Assembly (NCBI RefSeq): GCF_003590095.1
Contig: NC_039489.1
Coordinates: 6,324,001 to 6,388,000, forward strand
From: Trichoplusia ni
Taxonomy: Eukaryota > Arthropoda > Insecta > Lepidoptera > Noctuidae
Length of the DNA stretch: 64,000 bases
Direction: 5' to 3'
The number at the start of each line of letters is the position of its first letter. The first letter of the stretch is position 1. Below the pieces are notes generated by a model that saw nothing but the letters and a program-made list of their open reading frames with translations, was not told the origin of the DNA and did not search any database. A program made the position numbers and the translations under genes. Shown here one piece after another: positions 1-11,733 of the stretch.

Positions 1-135
1 TTTTCCACGTAAATTTAGCTCTCATTTGGTCCTATAAAAAATTAAGAAGTCCGGGCCCAGCACTTTTTGAAGTCGATTGGTAGACGAAGCAAGTACGTAT
101 ATTCATCTCCTTAACTTACGTCTAATTGATATTGA

Positions 136-330
136 CTACCATAACATGAGCAACAAATTATAGGTCTTGCTTTGGGACGCCCTTAAATTAGTGGCAGGAG
201 GAATCTGTGGCCACACTGTGGTGTTGAAGCTATTATTAAGATTCACCTGTTCTGTTATCAAAGCATTTGTAATCTCTCTATTGGAAATTGAATTAGCTTC
301 ATTACTTAGTAATCCACTCACAAAATTTTG
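136..330. repeat. Dispersed repeat, copy 1 (inverted relative at 5525-5655)
   Basis: The reverse complement of this block aligns by eye with 5525-5655. Shared words include 'agctaattcaatttccaata' and 'agaacaggtgaa', followed by 'ataatagctt' and 'aacacc'. The two copies face opposite ways and flank UGT locus 1. On the minus strand this copy reads as a 61-codon open frame, but the other copy does not keep it, so I treat it as a repeat. The element class is not recognised. Confidence 0.6.
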
Positions 331-814
331 GCGGCGCTCGAACGCAAGGGCGTGTGATAAAACTATACCAGCCTATATACATTCCACCGCTGGGCATAAG
401 CCTCATCCTGTATAGGGAAGGTTTGAGCATTTATAACCACGTTAGGTCACTGCAGGTTGATGATTTCAGATTCCAATATTTGGAACCCCGGGTTCATGAC
501 GATATATCATGGTCGTATTTCTAAACGCCAAAGATAAAACAGATACACAAGTCCTGCAGTCGTTCGACCTTATTCAGAAGGTCCTGCTTAGCATCAAGGA
601 AACAAATATGTGCCTAGTCTAAAGGGAAGCGATTGAGCGAGAGTAACCTTTGGTTAGAGATTGTGATTAAGCTGGATTGATTATCAGACCGAAATATATT
701 GCGCATATATTTATCTTTTCTAAAACTAAATTGATGTCTTTCACAACTTCTTCGTATTCTTCAACCTTTCCTTTCCGTTGCAATAATGATAAAAAAAAGA
801 AAAGAAGTTGGACT

Positions 815-856
815 CATAGAAATCTAAATAATAACCTTATTATATAGATTTCTATG
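815..856. repeat. Short inverted repeat (hairpin)
   Basis: The word 'catagaaatcta' (815-826) is followed after 18 nt by its exact reverse complement 'tagatttctatg' (845-856). The 12-bp arms suggest a small foldback or MITE remnant. Confidence 0.55.
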
Positions 857-1351
857 GTTGGACTAGTAAAAAGGTGCAACTGCAATGGTGTCGAGTTGCC
901 AGTAAAGGTGACGTGAGCTGTCAACCTAAAATAAATTGTATTTTTACAGACACCGAGAAATCACATGCATGACATAGAACAGTGTAGATAAAATAGTTTA
1001 CATAAAAATTACTTTGCTGGGTTAAGGACTGGTTTTACCGGCACTGCTCAGGGCCCCAATTCTGCTATTTACAATGGCCGATGAATGAATGAAAATTGGC
1101 TTAAAATTACACTCTATATATCTTTTAAGCATTTTTCCTACGCAATAATTGTAAATTTAGATTGGGACGGTTCACTCAAGGTCAATACAATGAATTTTCC
1201 ATTACTGTTTTGGCATAGTGCTTAAGAGAATAGAAATAATTTCAAATTTAATCTAATTGCCAATTGGCCATTGTAAATTGAATCGGGGCTCTAGCCACTT
1301 GTTCCTGGACTGTGGTTTTTTGTTGGGGCACTTTTATAATATACTAGCTGT

Positions 1352-1565
1352 CCCGGCAAATTACGTACCGCTTAACGGTCGATGATCACAGTTAAGGCCA
1401 AACATTAAGGGTGGACAACCCCTATCACTTGGGATTATGAAAAATAGTAGCCGATTCTCAGATCTATTGAATAGGCATATAAAATTTGGTAAGAATCGGT
1501 AAAGCCGTTTCGGACTAGTACTTTAACTAACATCGTGACACGGAAAATTTCATATATTAGAAGAT
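1352..1565 (+). repeat. Short dispersed element starting ACTAGCTGTCCCGGC
   Basis: It starts 'actagctgtcccggcaaa' and ends 'atttcatatattagaaga'. Inside are the phrases 'aaaatttggtaagaatcggt' and 'aagccgtttcgga'. Elements of this start, middle and end are common in moth and butterfly genomes (established); I cannot assign a class from sequence alone. Confidence 0.55.
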
Positions 1566-2385
1566 TAAGAGATCAGTTTTTCGGGTCTAACAAGTCCGGA
1601 AATTCAGGTAGTTTTGTGCGTAATTAACAAAATATTTAAGGACATCCAATTTTCATAGTCACCAAACGTGGCATTTTTCATTATCGTGTGATTATAAAAC
1701 TTTTCATTACGTAACTTAATTATTTTTAGAGGTCCACGCTCAAAGGTTAAAACGCGACTTCTTACTAAAACTATTATGTCTAACCGGGAGTTCTATTGTA
1801 CTTTGTTTCTTCACCAGGCTGGTCTGATAAACTGTGATAGTCACTTAGAAGGCAGTTTCAGACATGATGTATTTCTAAACATTTAAAACTCTTAGAAAAA
1901 CATTTATTTATTTCATTATCACACTAACCTAATGCGGTACTTAACCTAATGCGGTAGCTAGGACTAAACAAAGGTCTAAGTATTTATGTGAACTTAGGTC
2001 TCAAAGATTGAATTATTATGCACATAATTGCAGGTCTAAATTCCAGCAACTGTTTTAATATGTAATTTTCTGATAATTCTGATATGCATAGGCAATAAGT
2101 TAGCCTGATACACATGCCCATCATTGCGCCTCCTGGAATTGCTGGTTGCTTCATCCACTTTTCCCCTAGATATGAAATCCTTACTATTTACGATTCCCAT
2201 GTTTCAAATTTCTGTCATTCCGCGATTTCTTGGAGTTCTCTGAATAAATTGGTTTCCAAGACTTTGATTTATACATACCTTTTAGCATCAGGTGCCCAGT
2301 AGGTAGTTAGGGATATCACTGAACCCCTATTGTGGAAATACGACTCCCATTGGCCGACTTCTACATACCTATTTATTTGATGCTC

Positions 2386-2418
2386 TAGATAGTGATATCT
2401 AAAAGAAACAATATATAA
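2386..2418 (+). promoter_or_regulatory. Core promoter of UGT locus 1: GATA palindrome plus TATA box
   Basis: A perfect inverted repeat, tagata-gtga-tatcta (2386-2401), lies 10 nt upstream of a TATA box (tatataa, 2412-2418). The ATG is at 2476, about 58 nt after the TATA box, which leaves a short 5' UTR. The same module precedes loci 2, 4, 6, 8 and 9. GATA...TATC are two opposed GATA-factor core motifs; factor binding is inferred. Confidence 0.6.
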
Positions 2419-2475
2419 GGGTGTTCTGATCGTCAACCACTACTTATTAGTCATTGCCAAGTTTAAAGCTTAAAC

Positions 2476-4377
2476 ATGCGATTCTTAGTGCTTTTAGTTT
2501 TAAGTTACATTATAATTATTATTGGAAATACAGAAGCGGCAAAGATATTGGTTGTGGTTCCAACACCTTCTATCAGCCATCAAGTAGTGTTTCGACCTCT
2601 GATTCAGGAACTAGTTAAGAGAGGACACGATGTCACCGTCATCACAACAGATCCTGCCTTCCCGAAAGGAGGAGCTCCTGCTAACCTGACTGAAATCGAC
2701 ATTCATGATTTGTCATATAATATTCTCACACAAGAAATGGCTAAAATGCCAAGAGGTAACAAGGATGACTTGCTGCTTCAAGTGGAGTTTTATTTAAAAG
2801 TCTCTGCTTCAGTCTTTAGTGAGCAATTAAAGGACAAAAGTGTGCAACAACTGATTAATAACAAAAACATAAAATTTGATTTATTGATCTTAGAAGCAAT
2901 TTTTAGACAAGCGTTAGTGTTTTCGCACATATTCAAAGCTCCAGTTATACAAATGAGTTCTCTAGGGGGTGTTTTTGACAATTTCGTCACGATAGGAGCT
3001 CCGACACATCCCATTCTGTACCCAACAATGATTTCACAAAAACTGACCAATCTTTCAATGTGGGAGAAAATAACTTTACTATATAGTCTTTATGTGGGTG
3101 AAAGGATATATCAAAATAATGCAATTCTGGAGAATAAACTTAATCGAGAACTTTTTGGGCCTGAGGTACCATCAGTGACGGAACTGTATGATAATGTAGA
3201 CATGCTGTTCTTGAATGTGTATCCAGTGTTTGAAGGTATTCGACCAGTTCCTCCATCTGTTATCTACACGGGTGGTCTGCATCAAAACCCGGAGAAGGAA
3301 TTACCTGAGGTATTTACATTGAATTTATTATTGACGTGTGTAATATTTTTAAGTATTTTCGTTGTTAATTGTCAACAACTTTCGAATAACGACGTGGCAA
3401 AATTTTACCATTTCAGGATCTTAAATCTTATTTAGATTCTTCCAAAAATGGTGTTATTTACATTAGTTTTGGAACGAACACGGATCCTACTCAACTTCCT
3501 CCTGAGCGCATCCAAGTTCTATTGAAAGCATTCTCTCAGTTACCATACGATGTTTTATGGAAGTGGAACGGAGACGAGCTGCCTGGACGTACTGAGAACA
3601 TCAGAATCTCAAAGTGGTTGCCGCAGTCTGATCTACTGAGTAAGTGTTATTCCGAATTCTTAAGAGCCCATGTGTTTAAGTGGTTTTAAATTTCTTAATT
3701 CGAGAGAATTGCAATGAGCAGCATAGGATTAGCTCAACATAAGAGGTCTTTAATTTTGTGTTATTTGAACTTTTTCCAGGACATCCCAAAATCAAAGTGT
3801 TCGTAACACAGGGTGGTCTACAATCCACAGATGAAGCAATCACAGCTGGAGTTCCATTGATTGGAATTCCTATGGTGGGCGATCAGTAGTTTAACGTAGA
3901 AAAATACGTACAACACAATATTGGTGTTCGCTTAGACTTTGGAGATCTCACACCGGATACCTTTAAAAATACGTTACTCAAAGTTATCGAAGATGATAGG
4001 TATGATTTGGTTTGTTAAACTCGGGCACATTAAATACTTAGTGGTTTTCTGCGGTTCCATGAATTTTAATTCCAATTTTTTTTTTTAGCTATCGACGAAA
4101 TATAATCAAACTACGTAGTTTGATGCGTGACGAGGTCCAGACTCCACTGGAGCGCGCCGTGTGGTGGACGGAGTACGTGCTGCGGCACGGCGGCGCGAAG
4201 CACCTGCGCTCGCCCGCCGCCAACATCTCGTGGGCGGAGTACCTAGAACTGGAACTGGTGCTCACATTACTGGCAGGATTACTGTCTATCTTCATGTTAT
4301 TTGCCTTTACAGTCTATATATTATACAAATATTTCTTCACGAGTAACGCGACTACGACAAAATTAAAGCGGAATTAA
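2476..4377 (+). pseudogene. UGT33-like: UDP-glycosyltransferase (UGT33-like) locus 1, with premature stop in exon 3
   Basis: Exons are 2476-3309, 3417-3639, 3780-3999 and 4089-4377. All have GT-AG junctions and phases 0, 1 and 2, giving a 521-codon reading. Exon 1 encodes a signal peptide, the catalytic His of PTPSISHQ near residue 35, and the acceptor-binding half, ending GLHQNPEKELPE. Exons 2-3 encode the UDP-sugar-binding half (KWLPQSDLL, VTQGGLQSTDEA). Exon 4 encodes the membrane anchor and a tail ending KLKRN, a KxKxx ER-retrieval signal. Members of the family conjugate sugars to hydrophobic compounds in the ER lumen. The codon after GDQ in exon 3, Trp in the other copies, is TAG (3887-3889), which would remove the rest of the C-terminal half and the membrane anchor. 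Nothing else is broken, so it is a very young pseudogene, a null allele or a base error. Closest relative: locus 2, in opposite orientation. Confidence 0.8.
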
Positions 4378-5151
4378 TTTCCTTTTTTTATTTAATTGGT
4401 AACTTATTTATATACAAGGTTATTGTAATAATTTGGATGAAGTTAGTATGTATAAAGATGTAGTCATATTGCAAATTTTTGATAAGAATATTTGTCTTTG
4501 CATTTCTCTTTCATTTTCATTGGAATCTAATATTTAATTTGATGTAATTAAACGCCTTGCGCAATCAAAAGGGCAAAATCTGGATCCATCACGTATCGTA
4601 TATCTTTAAAAAATTTGATTATAAACAGCCTTCTTACAATAAAATTTTGTAACATTTTAGTAGATATTGTATAATCTAAAAAATCATTCGTTATCGTCTT
4701 ATCTTTCTTGCTTTGCCGCCGCGCCGGGGTGTAAAGGTAATGACTTCAATTGTCACCAAGATCACGGGGAGGGTATAAATCAGATTAACAGACTATAAAT
4801 ACGATGACCTTACTATGTAACTGCTTGAGTCAAAGAAACTGTCGTCCTCGCGCACTCTGGGCGATTTTGGCCGGAATTTCGAACAATTTCATGACAATGA
4901 TCAATGAGAAATTATTTTGGGCCGACTGTATAAGAGCTTCCATGGACAAGTTGAATGTAATTGATGTATTGATTGTTATTTTTAAACTAACTGTGGTACA
5001 AGTAGGTCTAGGTTGTCTATTATTATCAGCAAGGGCCAGGTGGGTTAGGCAGACTAAAACGGCAGTTAAATTAACTTTGTTACTAACACGTGTTATAAAT
5101 AAACCCAGTCAAGTTTAAAATATTTCCACTTTATATAGATACAACATCGGT

Positions 5152-5335
5152 TTTTCTTCGCCTTTTCCCAATTACGTTGGGGTCGGCTTCCAGTGTAACC
5201 GGGTTCAGCTAAGTACCGGTGTTTTACAAGGAGCGACAGCCTATCTGACCTCCTCTACCCGGGGTAGTTTGTGACTGTAGGCAAACCGAGCGTGTACCGA
5301 GATCGAGACACGTAGGTATAGCTCGCGGTTCGTTG
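5152..5335. repeat. Dispersed repeat family B, copy 1
   Basis: It contains 'ccttttcccaattacgttgg', then 'gtcggcttccagt' and 'gttttacaaggagcga', followed by 'cctatctgacc'. The same string of words recurs at 22178, 25619, 40183, 43993 (internally deleted), 48885 (inverted) and 52910. This is a multi-copy, short (about 0.2-0.36 kb), probably non-autonomous element common in Lepidoptera. The class is unassigned. Confidence 0.65.
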
Positions 5336-5524
5336 GTTTGTATGAGGTCGGTCTACAGGAGATATTACTACTGTGACCAGACACCCTAAATAAAGCTGTT
5401 GTAATTTTTTTGACGAAATGAGACTATTTGCTCATTGCTCAACTCAAACACAAAGGCGTTGCTAGTTTGATTAGAGCTAAACAAAACTTCAACTTGATAG
5501 TTTAACGCACCTGTGGTCGCCTGC

Positions 5525-5655
5525 CGCTAACTTCTTATGAGTGAATTGCCAAGTAATTGAGCTAATTCAATTTCCAATAATATAGAGATTATAGACACTG
5601 ATGATAGAACAGGTGAAACTTCATAATAGCTTTAACACCGCAGATTTAGGAAGCC
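5525..5655. repeat. Dispersed repeat, copy 2 (inverted relative of 136-330)
   Basis: It aligns with the reverse complement of 220-330, sharing 'agctaattcaatttccaata', 'agaacaggtgaa' and 'ataatagctt'. The copies are diverged, with small indels. Confidence 0.6.
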
Positions 5656-6904
5656 CCAAGGTGGAAGTGAATTAGTTATACTTAAATAGATAAATTATAC
5701 TAACATAGTCTTTTTTGTGGCTCTACCTATGCACGAATTTGTATACACCAGCTGCAAGTGCAATCCAAAGTATCAAACTTTTGTTTTCAAAGTTATAGGT
5801 AGCTACTTCTTCATTATTCTAATACACCACTCACTAAAGGAAAATAATGTGTTCGCTTTCTGAAACAAACTCGGGTGGCTAACCATTCGGCGTCATAAAT
5901 ATGATGATATGTGTCTTCTTTCCTCTGTCTTTCATGATCCTCAACCTCCCGAGTATTTACTTCACCGCTTTGAGTACCTTGTAGCTCGGGGTAAGAACCG
6001 CAGCATAGCCTCCTCTCTGCTTCTGAGCAATCCACGACACACTTCCAGTCGCTATGATGGCTCCTTTACCATATTTGCAGTATGCCTCTGGAGTTCCCTC
6101 CCGCGCTCAATACGTGAAAACTCAAGGGATCAATAGGCTCAAGTAATTACATGCTTCTAAATAGCCTGGACCAGGTTTAAACAGTAATTTTTAATTAAAA
6201 TTCCGCTTTAAATCTCTGTGATCCATTCCATGCTATATTTAATGTTTCTATTTCGCAAAGGATATTCCCTCAAACTAGAATTTTGTAAAATATAACCGAA
6301 GTTTACAAATCAGGAACTGAGTATGACTCTGACTATTAATATCAGTCATAATTTATCAATATTATTGTCCACCAAAGATTTTTGATAAATTAGTAGGTAC
6401 GCAGTATGGTGTAACCGGTTTTTTACGAAATTTTACTACGACAGGAACATGTTTTAGTAAAAAAGAGGTTAACAACTGTTTAGATATTGTAGATTGCTCC
6501 TACCAAAATACACGTACTTTACGCAAGAACGTAATCAATTGCTCAATTATTCTTATCAGGCGTTTACGAGTAGGATATTAATATTCATTATACTCACTTA
6601 TTATAATATTTTTCTCTTCTTGTCTGTTTGTTACGAACAGTTCATGTATTTTTAATTATTTTCACTGCCGAAACCGCAAATCCAAATACAAAATTTGGTC
6701 CTTTGAGTCAGATATGAGAACCACAATTTTATTAAGGATTATTTATAGGAAAGGCTATTTGCCGATTGAACATAGTAAATTGCTGGCAAAGGTGAAAGTC
6801 AAACAATCATTTCGATCATAACTTTTCCTTCTCTTATTAAATGATTTAATCGCTTTGAACACTGTTCTTTTTCTTTAAAAAAACTCTTTCATTAAGGAAT
6901 TTAA

Positions 6905-7030
6905 TTCTTGTGTCGTGGAAAGTTTCACAAACGTTCAAGTCACATGCACAAAGATACCCAGACTCTAGACAAGCATTTGAGGATCACAAACACGCTTGTC
7001 TTACGAGGGTTTCGACCGGCTACACGTCGC
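6905..7030 (-). repeat. tRNA-headed SINE family D, copy 1 (degraded)
   Basis: Read on the minus strand it carries a decayed B-box region ('gggtttcgacc' on +), then 'acaagc', 'gatcc', 'cttgt' and 'gagtctggg'-like words. These match the better copy at 45313-45485. Confidence 0.5.
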
Positions 7031-7242
7031 AGACTTTAAGTTTACCCATGAAGCTTTTAATTATGTTTTGGAAAATGAAGTAGGCTTTGCATCGATTATA
7101 TTGGTGTTTAAAATTTAGTATAAGAATAATTATATAAGAATAAGTTACATAAACTCAACATCATCTAGAGTGTAAATCAAAAGGTAATTGAGAGATTAAT
7201 ACCCAGTATAGACTTATAAAATAGTAAAAATTCAATTACTTA

Positions 7243-7295
7243 GGCTTAAATAAAATTACTTAGTCATTGGATGACTAAGTTATTTTATTTAAGCC
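7243..7295. repeat. 25-bp inverted repeat hairpin
   Basis: The left arm 7243-7267 (ggcttaaataaaattact and on) and the right arm 7271-7295 pair with one mismatch around a 3-nt loop (tgg). It is AT-rich and looks like a MITE remnant. It lies about 700 nt past the stop codon of locus 2. Confidence 0.65.
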
Positions 7296-7994
7296 GTGCA
7301 CAAAATTTTTCCGTTGAGAATAGATAATAATGATATCTGATATCTCTCTTTACATTTAACCTCGAGAATTTCTTATTTATAATCGATCTAATGCTGAACA
7401 AACGTATCACGTTAATACGTTTGATAAATTGATAAATACGATGTTTCGTGACAAGCAGTTTTCGTTTTCTTCTAAAACTACGGGATTTTATAGAAATTGA
7501 TATTTTTCTAAAGGTTCAGTTCTCCTAAACAGGTGACGTTTGTAAAAATTTACATTTTTATCTAGCCCACTCTGTCCCACTGCTGGACAAGGCCTACTCC
7601 AAATCCTATCATAAATCTCTTGTTTGGACCACAAGGAACCAGCCCTTACCCTTAACAAATAAAATGCTTAATATTTTTCTATTGAATGCTAACGAGATAT
7701 GAAACTGAGTCCATGAGAGAAAATTTAAAAAGAAACAATTAATCTCACGGATTCATGTAATGGTGTTCTTGTGGTGCTATGAATATTATTTTTTCTTATT
7801 TTGTGAACATTTACTCTTAAGGGTGTAAAACAATGGGTCTTTCTAAATATTTATTTCCTAAATTATGAGAAAATCTGATTAAATACATTATTATCTACAG
7901 TAAAATCTACAAAAAATGATTTAATACTAGATTTTGCAAACATTACGCGTCATCATTTCTGATTATTTTACAAAAAAAAAAAATACATTATGTA

Positions 7995-10109
7995 CTACGC
8001 ACTCTTTAACTTTACAGGACTTTTCACGAAAACCTTATAAAATTTGTAAACTATTAAACTTAAAGTAAATAAAATGACTAGTAGTCCTGCCAGTAATGTG
8101 AGCACCAGTTCCAGTTCTAGGTACTCCGCCCACGAGATGTTGGCGGCGGGCGAGCGCAGGTGCTTCGCGCCGCCGTGCCGCAGCACGTACTCCGTCCACC
8201 ACACGGCGCGCTCCAGTGGAGTCTGCACCTCGTCACGCATAAGACTGCGTAGTTTGATTATGTTTCGTCGATAGCTGAAAATAAAAAATAGAAATAAAAA
8301 ACGATTTAAAAAATCTAAAGGCCCACGTTTTTAAATGTCAGGTTTAATAAAATTTTGTCTGTTTTTATAGTTGTAAATTGCATTATCGTTGGTTTTGAAG
8401 TTACCCTACAAATTTCAGCCTGCTAGCTTATCAGGACGAGCCTCGAAGTTGAGTTGCAAAAATCCAACCGGTACGACAAGACAAGCAAGAAAGTGAGTTT
8501 AATTGAAAATTCATGTAACTGCATAAAACCACAAGTATTAAATGTAAAGTTCCAAAAAATGCCCGAGTTTGACAAACCAAATATTACCTATCATCTTCGA
8601 TAACTTTCAGTAAAGTATTTTTAAAGGTATCCGCTGTGAGATCTTCAAAGTCCAAGCGTACACCAATATTGTGTTGTACGTATTTTTCTACGTTAAACCA
8701 CTGATCGCCCACCATAGGTATTCCAATCAATGGAACTCCAGCAGTGATTGCTTCATCTGTGGATTGTAGACCACCCTGTGTTACGAACACTTTTATTTTG
8801 GGATGTCCTGGAAAGAGTTGAAAAAACATTAAATTAAAAACCTCTTACGTCGAACAAATCTTGCAAATCCCATGCTGATTATTACAATGCTCTTGAGTTT
8901 AGTAATATAAAAACGACTGAAATACATAGGTTATCAAGAATTAAGAAAAGCACTCACTAAGTAGATCCGACTGCGGTAACCACTTTGAGATTCTTATGTT
9001 CTCAGTACGTCCAGGCAGCTCGTCTCCGTTCCACTTCCATAGCACATCGTATGATAACTGAGCGAATGCTTTCAATAGAACTTGAATGCGCTCAGGGGAT
9101 AGTAGAGTAGGATCCGTATTTGTTCCAAAACTAATGTAAATTACACCATTTTTAGAAGAATCTAAATAAGACTTAAGATCCTGAAATGATAAAATTTTGC
9201 CACGTTATTCGAAAGTTGTCGAAAATTAACAACGAAAATACTTAAAAATATTACACACGTCGATAATAAATTCAATATAAATACCTTAGGTAATTCCTTC
9301 TCCGGGTTTTGATGCAGACCACCCGTGTAGATGACAGATGGAGGAACTGGTCGAATACCTTCAAACACTGGATACACATTCAAGAACAGCATGTCTACAT
9401 TATCATACAGTTCCGTCACTGTGGGTACTTCAGGCCCAAAATGTTCTCGAATAAGTTCATTCTCTAGATTCGCATTATTTTGAAATATCCTTTCCGACAT
9501 ATAATGATTATACAGTTCCGTTACTTTCTCCCACATTGTAAGATTGTTCAGTTTTTGCCGAATTATTGTTGGGTACAGAATGGGATGTGTCGGAGCTCCT
9601 ATCGTGACGAAATTGTCAAAAACACCCCCTAGAGAACTCATTTGTATAACTGGAGCTTTGAATATGTGCGAAAACACTAACGCTTGTCTAAAAGTTGCTT
9701 CTAAGATCAATAAATCAAATTTTAGATTTTTGTTCTTAATGAGTTGCTGCACACTTTTATCTTTTAATTGTTCACGAAAAACTGAAACACAGATTTTAAA
9801 ATAAATCTCCGTTTGAAGAAGCATGACATCCTTGTTTCCTTTTGGCATTTTAGCCATTTCTTGTCTGAATATATTATACGATATATCATGAAGGTCAATT
9901 TCTGTCAGGTTAGCAGGGGCTGTTCCCTCTGAGTAGATGGGATCCGTTGTGATGACGGTGACATCGTGTCCTCTCTTAACTAGTTCCTGAGTCAGAGGTC
10001 GAAACACTACTTGATGGCTGATAGAAGGCGTTGGAACCACTACCAATATCTTTGCTGCTTCATTTGCAATGCAAATGTAGCTTAAAACTAAATACACTAA
10101 GGCCCGCAT
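7995..10109 (-). CDS. UGT33-like: UDP-glycosyltransferase (UGT33-like) locus 2
   Basis: Exons in order are 10109-9285, 9180-8958, 8807-8588 and 8274-7995, joining to 515 aa. The start is the ATG at 10109 (MRALVYLVLSYI), which matches the MRxxV starts of the paralogues; an ATG-less extension upstream is ignored. The signal peptide covers about residues 1-20. The catalytic His lies in PTPSISHQ. Exon 2 carries SFGTNTDPTLL and exon 3 the UGT signature VTQGGLQSTDEA through VGDQWFN. Exon 4 has a hydrophobic anchor (LVLTLLAGLLVILF) and a tail ending KLKSA (KxKxx). It is the intact twin of locus 1: both read EKYVQHNIGVRLDF in exon 3, and the two genes converge. UGTs transfer a UDP-sugar's sugar to small lipophiles; in moths this group serves detoxification. 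The substrate is unknown. Confidence 0.92.
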
Positions 10110-10160
10110 GTTTATACTACACAATGAATAAATAACTTTTGGTTTCTTGTCAGAACGTCT

Positions 10161-10194
10161 TTATATATTGTTTCATTATAGATATCACTATCTA
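10161..10194 (-). promoter_or_regulatory. Core promoter of UGT locus 2: GATA palindrome plus TATA box
   Basis: Read on minus, tagata-gtga-tatcta (10194-10179) is followed about 11 nt later by tatataa (10167-10161), then the ATG at 10109. The run from palindrome to TATA box is nearly the same as at locus 1, supporting a shared origin. Confidence 0.6.
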
Positions 10195-10214
10195 TAATAT
10201 CTATAGCTACATTT

Positions 10215-10440
10215 AAAAACGCATGGATCAGCCAAGTGCGAGTCGGACTTACGCATGCAGGTGTCTAAACCATAGCTCAAAGGCCAAAAAATAATAAATG
10301 GATCTGGATGGGATTGCCTGACTAGTTTCGGACCAAATCGGAGTCCTGATTCATGAGCTGACCCGTCGGGGTCGCGAGTCGATAAATACGCGTAAGCAAA
10401 CCGTTGCATCTTAAATGCTTAGTCATTCTCACGATAGTTA
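10215..10440. repeat. Dispersed repeat family F, copy 1
   Basis: Words include 'gtgcgagtcggactt', 'ctgactagtttcgga', 'gctgacccgtcggggtcgcg' and 'gtaagcaaaccgttgcatc'. Relatives lie at 50465-50570 and 53155-53275, where 'gtccgaaactagtcg' and 'gagtaaaccggtgcat' recur. This is a common lepidopteran short repeat of unassigned class. Confidence 0.55.
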
Positions 10441-11009
10441 CTATACCAAAATATATATTTGTGTGGGAGCCCGTAAATATTTAGTTTTGCTTTTAGATAT
10501 TATAGCCGCACCAGAAACATATCAAATGGAAAATGCAATCTGTTTTACTACCACCATTTATCAGATTTAGATGATGACAGACGAAGAGACGGAGTAGTCA
10601 TCGTAATAGGGTCCCTCAAAAAGAAGGGCAAGCCAAAAAAACCACGTAATACAAAGTTACATAATTAAATGATTAATGCAAGAATAGTGGAAGTGTCATG
10701 TTCGATGACTCATAATTTTCATAATTTTATTTTTGGGTACCACATAAAATTATCTGATCTCTTTAAATAAAATCCTCGAGTATTTCAAATCTAATCGATC
10801 AATTATGAACGCGTTATAGACGATATTAACGATCGGATAATATGTTGTATTAATATTATACCATTTTCTGATTATTACCATTTAAATAGCATTCCAATAG
10901 CATTCCATAACTCTCACACAACGCCATCCAGTCTCAAACTTAGCAAATCTTGTATTATGAGTACTAGACTACTGATAAACTTACTTATATATTTCTAAAT
11001 ACATACATA

Positions 11010-11150
11010 TTATAGATAAATTACACCCAGACACCAGAACAAACGATCATGCTCATCACACAACATTTGTCCTGGGCGGGAATCGAACCCACGAACTCCG
11101 GTATAGCAGTCAGGGTCACTAACCACTAGACCAACAGGCCCGTCAAATGA
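11010..11150 (-). repeat. tRNA-headed SINE family C, copy 1
   Basis: On the minus strand it reads 'ctagtggttagtgaccctga', a B-box-like 'gggttcgattcc', then 'gaccacga'-type spacer words, 'gatgagcatgatcgtttgtt' and a 'ctgggtgtaattta' tail. Other copies lie at 39596-39850 and 43110-43360. The head looks tRNA-derived, which is typical of SINEs. Confidence 0.65.
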
Positions 11151-11733
11151 CAAGGGGATTACTGATATTTTGCCCAGACGTGAGGCTATGGAAGTCTGTA
11201 ACACAAAGCAAAAGACAGATGACAACGGCTTAAACAGAATTATGCAAACTGTTGTTGAAAGACCGTCATCAAGGTCCGCATATCAAATCGAGATCGGTTG
11301 AGTTTTGGTCAATTTACTTAAAATAGTAGAAAGTTTAAAAGAAAAATTACCTTGATATAAATTTGGCAATTTTTTTCTTTAATACCAATATTTTTAACAT
11401 TTATTGTTGTCATTTCTTGTTTGTAATATTATCTGTTCACTTAAGAGTATTGGGGTACTTGATGGTGTAGAAGAATACAATATTCGGATCATACGAACGC
11501 AAAACTTACAAACCTTACAACCTTACAAACTTTTCATCGAACTCCCAACCGTTAATCAGCAATGATGATTATCAAACTAAAATACCTTCGAGTTGATGTC
11601 GATAATCGATTTTTAGAACTTAGGCGTCATGTTAGGAAAAGACAATGAAAACATTGTTTTACAAATTACATAAGAAATTATAATATTTTGTATACAAAAT
11701 TGATATAAGTAAGTATGGAATAATTTATATTAG

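Larger units (their letters stand above)
1..2475. other. Intergenic region upstream of UGT locus 1
   Basis: No gene is supported here. The short open frames have no family resemblance and no splice context. The region holds a dispersed repeat at 136-330 with an inverted relative at about 5525-5655, a hairpin at 815-856, a short element at 1352-1565, and the core promoter of UGT locus 1 at its right end. The phrase 'ccgctgggcataagcctc' near 383 resembles the 'cactgctgggcaaaggcctc' tail seen at 31719-31746 and 7577-7600, so it is probably a retroelement remnant. Confidence 0.6.
4378..7994. other. Intergenic region between convergent UGT loci 1 and 2
   Basis: No supported gene. An AATAAA at about 4638 may be the poly(A) signal of locus 1. 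A 104-codon open frame at 4804-5118 has no recognisable domain. Repeats listed separately are a family-B element (5152-5335), an inverted relative of the 136-330 repeat (5525-5655), a SINE (6905-7030) and a hairpin (7243-7295). A fragment with 'cccactgctggacaaggcct' at about 7577 looks like a retroelement tail. On the minus strand AATAAA at 7855-7850 could serve locus 2. Confidence 0.55.
10110..11733. other. Intergenic region between UGT loci 2 and 3
   Basis: It contains the locus 2 promoter, a family-F repeat (10215-10440) and a SINE (11010-11150). The remaining sequence is AT-rich and I see no gene in it. Confidence 0.55.

Noticed and set aside
4089..4295. Open frames on the opposite strand of every exon 4 (repeated SSSSRYSAHEMLAAGERRC words)
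   Set aside because: Antisense shadows of the conserved GC-rich exon 4 block; they appear in all copies only because the sense sequence is conserved.
4804..5118. A 104-codon open frame between loci 1 and 2
   Set aside because: No domain similarity, not repeated elsewhere in the window and no gene context; chance is adequate.
5814..6136. Overlapping open frames on both strands
   Set aside because: No domain, no splice sites matching a neighbour, low-information sequence.
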